This document shows, piece after piece, positions 38,317-42,525 of a stretch of DNA of 42,525 nt. Source of the stretch: a virus; IMG/VR virus record IMGVR_UViG_3300049927_000168, positions 1 through 42,525 of that record. One strand, 5' to 3'. The position numbers were made by a program, and so were the translations under genes. Below the pieces are notes generated by a model that was given only the letters and a program-made list of their open reading frames with translations, did no database searches and was not told the origin of the DNA. How positions within the stretch are numbered: position 1 is the first letter of the stretch; each line of letters starts with the position of its first letter.

Positions 38317-40178
38317 TTGTCGTACCTTTCCGAAATCGAAGCTTCACAGGCAAGCGGAATATCGGGCATCCACAAGGGAGGGCGCACCATTTCCCGCTTA
38401 ATTATCTCGAGTTTATTATTTACATTACTATCATCCGGGGCGCAATAGACAAGTTCGTCGTGTACGGTTAACAAAAGAATAATATCGGGGATTTCGTACT
38501 TTATGCGGGTGATGGTCTCGGTCAGATGAATGCGGGCCAGCCATTGCACGATATTCTCGACCAGCTTGCCACCATACATCTTGGTCCAGCCGTTGCGTTT
38601 GCGCATGCGCCAGGCCTTCCACTCCTCACACATCTCGAGCGTGGTGTAATTCAGCCAGGTGCCGTTAGGGCCGTAAACCTTGCCGCCCTTGATGGTCATG
38701 GGGCCCCACTCGGTCGGCGGATAGTCGTGGCTTGCGATGCGCGCCAGCAATTTATTCGCGACCTTCCAATAAGCGACCACCTGCGGGTGTGTTGAGCGGT
38801 AGAGGTTGCGCGCGGCCAGCCCCTGCTCCTCGGTCAAGATCACCGGCGGTCCGTAAGCGCCCGCGCGAGCGGTCGTGACGATGGTTTTGGCGCCTGAGCC
38901 ATATCCACAGGAAAGTTCGAGCTGCTTGCCGGTGCCGCGCTCCTTGGGGTGCGCCTTGCTCACCGGAAAGCCGTAAAACATGGTGGCAAGCTCGGAATAA
39001 ATATCAATGCCCTGCCTGAATTTCTCGACCACGTCATGCTGGCCGGCGAGCATGTTCAAAATGCGGCATTCAATCTGCGAGCTGTCCGCGATAATCAGCT
39101 TATAGCCGGGCGGCGCCTTGTGAGCGAGCCGCAGGTCGCCCCCGCGCGTGAAATTCTGGTAATTCACCTTATCGCCGCCGGACCAGCGCGTCGTGTGCGC
39201 ACCGCAATAATGCAGATAAATGCACATCGGCCCGCGCATCGCCATATTGCCGAGCCGAGCCGCGCGCGTCTGGTCGATGGTCGACTTGGCATCGAGCCTC
39301 GCGTTGGCTAGCGCGGCAAGCCGGGGGTTTGGGCTTTCCACCAGCTCGCGCATAAATTCGTCATTTTGCGCAAAGGCATAGATGGCAGCGTTCTTGCCCT
39401 GCTTTAAATAGGGCAAGTCGGCTAGGTTGGCGCCTGCCGCGCGCATCTCTTCAAGCTCTTCCAGACTTTCCTCAATAGCGCCTTCAGCGCGCAGCAGAGC
39501 CGCGAACTTCTCGGCGCTTTGTAAATCTTCATTCCCGACGCCGAGCGCGCTAAGTGCCTCTCTTTTACGAAGCTCCTCCGCATGCCAAAGTCTCCCTAAA
39601 ATGGCAGTATCGCCGATCAATTTCGGTTCGGTGAACATGCGCACCGTCATGTCGACGATGGCATACTCGCTCACAGGAAACTCAGCAGCCATGCGGCAAA
39701 AAATATCGTAAGTGAGAGCCAGATCATGTAGGCAGCCGTCAGCAACCAGCTTGCGAATGCCCGTATCCAGCTCAGCCCAGCGCTTATTTTTAAAGAGGTG
39801 GTATGGAACAGTCTTAGCGGCAAGGTTAAAATGCTTTGCAAGGGCGTCGAGGCCGACACGCAGGTGATTTCCTAAAATTAAACGCGCCATGCTCAGCGTG
39901 TCAAGCCATGCACCTGGGGTGACGCCGTAGTGGTGGCTCAATATCAACCCGTCGAAGTGTGCGTGATGGCAGAGCACGGCGAATTTCGACCAGTTCACAG
40001 TTTTCGCCCAAGTGCGGAATTGAGCGTCATCAAGCCAAAAACTTTGCCCGTCAGGCAGCCGCGCGCCCCAGCCGTGAGCTTCGAAACGAGGGTCGCGCAC
40101 GTACTCCTCAGTCGTCATTTTGCTGAGCGTGTAGTCGTCGGCAAAATAGGTTTCGGCGTCGAGGGTGATTATTTGCAC
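38313..40178 (-). CDS. DNA polymerase I, family A (621 aa)
   Basis: A 621-residue family A polymerase. The 3'-5' exonuclease has DAE (7-9) and HFDG (74-77). The polymerase palm has motif A IIADSSQIECRI (about 361-372), motif B GTGKQLELSCGYG (about 416-428) and motif C VHDELVY (about 570). The second exonuclease segments lie between. GTG start, overlapping the gene upstream by ten bases. It is the replicative enzyme, shorter than T7 polymerase but complete. It works with the primase-helicase, SSB and J-domain proteins downstream. Confidence 0.92.
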   Translation of the reverse strand: MQIITLDAETYFADDYTLSKMTTEEYVRDPRFEAHGWGARLPDGQSFWLDDAQFRTWAKTVNWSKFAVLCHHAHFDGLILSHHYGVTPGAWLDTLSMARLILGNHLRVGLDALAKHFNLAAKTVPYHLFKNKRWAELDTGIRKLVADGCLHDLALTYDIFCRMAAEFPVSEYAIVDMTVRMFTEPKLIGDTAILGRLWHAEELRKREALSALGVGNEDLQSAEKFAALLRAEGAIEESLEELEEMRAAGANLADLPYLKQGKNAAIYAFAQNDEFMRELVESPNPRLAALANARLDAKSTIDQTRAARLGNMAMRGPMCIYLHYCGAHTTRWSGGDKVNYQNFTRGGDLRLAHKAPPGYKLIIADSSQIECRILNMLAGQHDVVEKFRQGIDIYSELATMFYGFPVSKAHPKERGTGKQLELSCGYGSGAKTIVTTARAGAYGPPVILTEEQGLAARNLYRSTHPQVVAYWKVANKLLARIASHDYPPTEWGPMTIKGGKVYGPNGTWLNYTTLEMCEEWKAWRMRKRNGWTKMYGGKLVENIVQWLARIHLTETITRIKYEIPDIILLLTVHDELVYCAPDDSNVNNKLEIIKREMVRPPLWMPDIPLACEASISERYDK

Positions 40179-40435
40179 GGAGTAAAATGCCTTTTGATGC
40201 CAGGGTTAAAATCCTGCCAGCGGCCTTTGGAAATATAGATCGTACCACCTGGGGTCAGGTTTTTATCGCCACCGTTAGTGAACAGGTAAAGCGCTTCAGC
40301 ACTGCTGATGTCTGACCAGGGTGTGAACTTATAGCATGTGAATTTCGGACCAAAAAGATCAGCTGCCAAAAGCACAACGGCGGGGCCACCGAGCATGATG
40401 ACCACCGCCAATATGGCGGCCCATTGCTTTCTCAT
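40169..40435 (-). CDS. Small membrane-anchored protein, paralog of 40432 (88 aa)
   Basis: An 88-residue protein with one N-terminal helix (about 6-25, WAAILAVVIMLGGPAVVLLA) and a short exported domain that starts with Cys-Tyr-Lys-Phe-T-P-W-S-D-I-S and ends R-H-F-T-P-C-K. The same FTP-x-x-D-I-(S/T) and RHFT features occur in the gene just upstream, so the two come from a duplication. Function unknown. Candidates are superinfection exclusion or a host envelope interaction. Confidence 0.6.
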   Translation of the reverse strand: MRKQWAAILAVVIMLGGPAVVLLAADLFGPKFTCYKFTPWSDISSAEALYLFTNGGDKNLTPGGTIYISKGRWQDFNPGIKRHFTPCK

Positions 40436-40725
40436 CTCACAGGCGCTGGTGGCACGGTGGTGAAGTGGCGCCGCACCTGGGCGTTAATCTCGGCAAGCGT
40501 TTTATCGTCGATGCAGAGCGCCTGGTGCGTGTAGCCGTTCGTATTTTTATAGATAAAGGCCAGCTCATAGGCCGTGATGTCCTTTTGCGGCGTGAATTCG
40601 CGCAGCTGGCAGGCCGGGGCAGTGGGCGCCGGTGCTGCAGGTTTATAGAAAAATGAAGCGGTTAATCCTACGGCCCCGGCGATAATTAGGGCAGCTAAAA
40701 CGATGCCGTGTTGTGTAATTTTCAT
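40432..40725 (-). CDS. Small membrane-anchored protein, paralog of 40169 (97 aa)
   Basis: A 97-residue protein with one N-terminal membrane helix (about 8-26, IVLAALIIAGAVGLTASFF), a Pro/Ala linker, and a domain beginning C-Q-L-R-E-F-T-P-Q-K-D-I-T and ending R-R-H-F-T. Its stop overlaps the paralog's start. An intact Cys at the start of the domain and one later Cys suggest a disulfide outside the cytoplasm. Function unknown. Confidence 0.6.
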   Translation of the reverse strand: MKITQHGIVLAALIIAGAVGLTASFFYKPAAPAPTAPACQLREFTPQKDITAYELAFIYKNTNGYTHQALCIDDKTLAEINAQVRRHFTTVPPAPVR

Positions 40726-40794
40726 GATGTCAAGTCCTTTCAGGGGAAAGCAAATCAGTTAAACTCGAGGGGTTAAAGCAATGGAGGATGCACT

Positions 40795-41280
40795 ATGCGC
40801 GAGCTTTTCATAGCCCTTTTTCTTGCAATTTTCACACTCACAATTCAAGACGGAACCGCGGAGGCAAAGGTCAGGCGCGCGCATGTTCACCATGCGCATA
40901 GCTTCCACAATCGTGGTTTGCGCGTTCACCACCATTTGAGGGTCAAAAGCAAGTTCGTGCAGCGTTATAGCTTCCGCCATCAGCTGCGCATGCGCGTCGC
41001 GTCTTATGCCAACCACCGACCGCGGCGCTGGTGTGGATGGTACCTGCGCAGCCGCCTGGGAGGCGGCCCCGCCCTCAATCTCGCCGCCAATTGGCGCTTT
41101 GTCGGCCGGCGCGCCAGCGGGCCCGGGCCCGGCGTTGTCGTCGTCTGGCGGCATCATGTTGGCCTTATTGAAGGCTACGCCGGAAATGGCCGGTGGTATG
41201 TGCATTCCGGAAACGACGGCGGTGCTGTCCGGACCAGAGCACGCAGTCTTTCCGGAGCGATTGCCTATCGACAGGTTTAA
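40795..41280 (+). CDS. Secreted CHAP-like peptidase, TIGR02594-type (161 aa)
   Basis: A 161-residue protein with a signal peptide (about 1-24, ending AEA) and a His-rich linker. The domain at 75-161 has W-C-G-W-Y-L-R (Cys80), H-H-V-G-L-I (His121) and S-G-N-D-G-G-A-V-R-T-R (Asn140), the Cys-His-Asn triad of a CHAP/NlpC-like fold. The last 80 residues match a family widespread in rhizobia (TIGR02594-like). It should cut peptidoglycan or a similar amide in the periplasm. It is the only plus-strand gene in the leftward block and has its own GGAGG site, like a late-acquired accessory gene. A second lysis, entry or host-wall role is possible. Confidence 0.75.
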   Translation: MRELFIALFLAIFTLTIQDGTAEAKVRRAHVHHAHSFHNRGLRVHHHLRVKSKFVQRYSFRHQLRMRVASYANHRPRRWCGWYLRSRLGGGPALNLAANWRFVGRRASGPGPGVVVVWRHHVGLIEGYAGNGRWYVHSGNDGGAVRTRARSLSGAIAYRQV

Positions 41281-41291
41281 GCGCTCAGGCA

Positions 41292-41522
41292 TCACACCAA
41301 CCCTGCCGACCATGCCCATGGCGGTATTGCTTCATTCAGCTCCCGCGCGGCGAGCAGCAAGCTATCGTGGATGGTGACATTGTTACCAGTCGCTGTGCTG
41401 AAAATTAAGCACCAGTGCACGCCATTGTAAAGGATATGCACGTCAGGCGATGCAGCAGCCTGGTAGTGCGAAGGGCTCAACACATTGAAGCAAATGCCCT
41501 TGATTTCGCGGGTGAGTGTCAT
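41292..41522 (-). CDS. Hypothetical protein (76 aa)
   Basis: A 76-residue protein, [17 protein letters not shown] onward, with two Cys and four Trp. The ATG overlaps the stop of the pentapeptide gene (ATGA). Alternating strands and a V-T-I-H-D-S segment suggest a small beta domain. Family not recognised. It is convergent with the CHAP-like gene. Confidence 0.5.
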   Translation of the reverse strand: MTLTREIKGICFNVLSPSHYQAAASPDVHILYNGVHWCLIFSTATGNNVTIHDSLLLAARELNEAIPPWAWSAGLV

Positions 41523-42247
41523 GCCGTTTTATGTGCCAAGATGTTGTTACGCATCCCAATGGCCTCTTTAGTCCATTCTAAAGCCAGGGCTGCCGTTGCA
41601 CTTTTTTCTGGCGTGTCACCGGGCTTTATGGTCATGAAAAATACTTCGCGGGGAGAGCTGCTATCAGCTCGATACGTACAGCCATTTTTAATGGGCTCTC
41701 CTCTGTAGCCTTCAATTTTCTTTGCATGCGCAAAGGTGCCAGCGAGGCACGCGCAATCACCGTTATAAGTGCTGCCGTCGATTTTTCCCTCCTCGATGGC
41801 CTGCTGCAAAAATTCGAGTTCAGTTGGGAGTTTAAGGACCTCAGCAATGAAATCTTGTTTAAAGCTCTCCAGGTTCGCGCCGCGCAGGTTCGCGCCGCGC
41901 AGGTTCGCGCCGCGCAGGTTCGCGCCGCGCAGGTTCGCATCGCGCAGGTTCGCGCGGCTCAGGTCCGCGCCGCGCAGGTTCGCATCGCGCAGGTTCGCGC
42001 GGCTCAGGTCCGCGCCGCGCAGGTTCGCATCGCGCAGGTTCGCGCGGCTCAGGTCCGCGTCGTTCAGGTCCGCGTCGCTCAGGTCCGCGTCGCTCAGGTC
42101 CGCGCCGCGCAGGTTCGCGCCGCTCAGGCAAGCTTTTTTAACAGCTTCACCTAATTGTATAGAATAGCTGGACGCAGCAAAGTTTTCCTCGAGCTCTGCA
42201 GTAAAGATAACATTTAACGTAAAGCGACTTCTGATTTCGAATTTCAT
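41519..42247 (-). CDS. Pentapeptide-repeat protein (242 aa)
   Basis: A 242-residue protein with ATG at 42247 after GAGGAAAG. After 40 N-terminal residues, about 17 tandem A-(N/D)-L-x-x units ([15 protein letters not shown]) form a right-handed quadrilateral beta helix. The last 115 residues are a separate domain with two Cys ([12 protein letters not shown]) that I have seen with such repeats in phages. Some pentapeptide proteins mimic DNA and protect gyrase, but that function needs features I cannot test here. It may be a DNA-mimic anti-host protein. Confidence 0.85.
   Translation of the reverse strand: MKFEIRSRFTLNVIFTAELEENFAASSYSIQLGEAVKKACLSGANLRGADLSDADLSDADLNDADLSRANLRDANLRGADLSRANLRDANLRGADLSRANLRDANLRGANLRGANLRGANLRGANLESFKQDFIAEVLKLPTELEFLQQAIEEGKIDGSTYNGDCACLAGTFAHAKKIEGYRGEPIKNGCTYRADSSSPREVFFMTIKPGDTPEKSATAALALEWTKEAIGMRNNILAHKTA
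41868..42130. repeat. 15-base tandem repeats with 45-base higher-order unit
   Basis: The plus strand shows repeated 15-base units of the form CGCGCAGGTTCGCGC, each coding one pentapeptide on the minus strand. Three nearly identical 45-base units (coding [15 protein letters not shown]) and four identical 15-base ANLRG units indicate recent copy-number change by slippage. Confidence 0.85.
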
Positions 42248-42302
42248 GGGCTTTCCTCTCAAGGGTTAAGACAAAACAATTTAATTGTGTGCATTACAAT
42301 AG

Positions 42303-42437
42303 TCAAGAGGACACATGCATCGCACGATAGAACACCGCACATAGCACCCAGGAAACAGCGATTAAATTCAAAGCCGTAAATACCAAAAGCGTATCCAAGG
42401 TCATGGCGCGTCTGATTTGAGTAAAAAATTTTTGCAT
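42303..42437 (-). CDS. Small membrane protein (44 aa)
   Basis: Forty-four residues with GAGAGGATC upstream: a basic start (MQKFFTQIRRAM), one membrane helix (about 15-37, TLLVFTALNLIAVSWVLCAVFY) and a short tail. On a circular molecule it would be the first gene after the left-end small-gene cluster. Function unknown. Small single-helix proteins at this place are often early anti-host or exclusion factors. Confidence 0.6.
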   Translation of the reverse strand: MQKFFTQIRRAMTLDTLLVFTALNLIAVSWVLCAVFYRAMHVSS

Positions 42438-42488
42438 CGGTCGATCCTCTCAGGGTTGATGGAACTTTTTCTTAAACGTATATGGTTA

Positions 42489-42501
42489 ATTTAGTCTAAA
42501 T
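42489..42501. promoter_or_regulatory. Palindrome ATTTAGTCTAAAT near the right end
   Basis: A perfect 6+1+6 palindrome with the TTAGTCTAA core found in the control region (2191, 2471). It lies about 50 bases upstream of the small membrane gene on the minus strand, where an operator would be expected. Confidence 0.5.
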
Positions 42502-42525
42502 ATTTATCCGCATACAAAGCTTGTC

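Noticed and set aside
40759-41319. A 186-codon minus-strand open frame with Cys-rich end opposite the CHAP-like gene
   Set aside because: The plus-strand frame has a ribosome site, a signal peptide and a Cys-His-Asn peptidase domain. The minus frame has no recognisable domain and mirrors it.
41868-42130. CRISPR-like array
   Set aside because: The 15-base units have no unique spacers and code for pentapeptides in an open frame.
1-42525. Integrase, phage RNA polymerase and tRNA genes
   Set aside because: I looked for tyrosine or serine recombinase, single-subunit RNA polymerase and cloverleaf patterns and saw none. A tRNA scan was not run.

Overview
The window looks like the genome, complete or nearly so, of a tailed phage of podovirus type. 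It carries a large terminase subunit, a portal, a scaffold, an N4-gp56-type major capsid protein, a head-tail adaptor, a gp10-like tail hub, fibre-like proteins, three large late proteins placed like T7 ejection proteins, a lysis cassette, and a replication set built on a family A DNA polymerase. I saw no integrase, no phage RNA polymerase and no tRNA gene. The host is probably an alphaproteobacterium, perhaps of the order Hyphomicrobiales. This is an inference from a DUF3309 protein, a KTSC protein and a secreted CHAP-like peptidase of a type common in rhizobia.

The layout is bidirectional. A roughly 990-base non-coding control region (1862-2851) separates leftward from rightward transcription. 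Leftward from it come an HTH regulator and small genes (1-1861). If the molecule is circular, the same direction continues from 42525 down to 29787 with small membrane proteins, a pentapeptide-repeat protein, DNA polymerase, a J-domain protein, RecB/Cas4-like and VRR-NUC nucleases, an SNF2-like helicase, an SSB-like protein and a primase-helicase. Joining base 42525 to base 1 gives the truncated first gene a natural stop within eight codons, which fits a circular or permuted genome. Rightward come packaging genes (3.9-8.1 kb), signal-peptide and fibre-like proteins (8.1-11.9 kb), lysis genes (11.9-13.9 kb), scaffold and capsid (14.1-17.7 kb), connector and tail genes (17.7-22.9 kb), a GNAT protein and large internal-virion-like proteins (23.0-28.3 kb), a PurD-like ATP-grasp protein and a small coiled-coil protein. 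The two transcription units meet tail to tail and overlap by 80 coding bases at 29787-29866.

The control region is the most information-rich non-coding part. It holds four exact copies of ACTGCACACT plus inverted copies, and seven copies of an ACTAAGCA-type repeat. The first four of these point one way, the last three the other way, and they flank a block of almost pure A/T. Two exact matches to the IHF consensus lie there too, as do several palindromes. This is what an iteron-type replication origin combined with a repressor operator array would look like. At its right edge a good sigma-70 promoter is followed by an intrinsic terminator before the first late gene, as in antitermination-controlled late leaders.

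Other unusual points are five late-operon proteins with clear Sec-type signal peptides, a terminase with a C-terminal extension of about 210 residues, a capsid protein with an inserted beta-rich domain, and three tandem hairpins with a shared CGTAA loop just before the scaffold gene. All functions are read from the sequence and from family knowledge; no database search was run.
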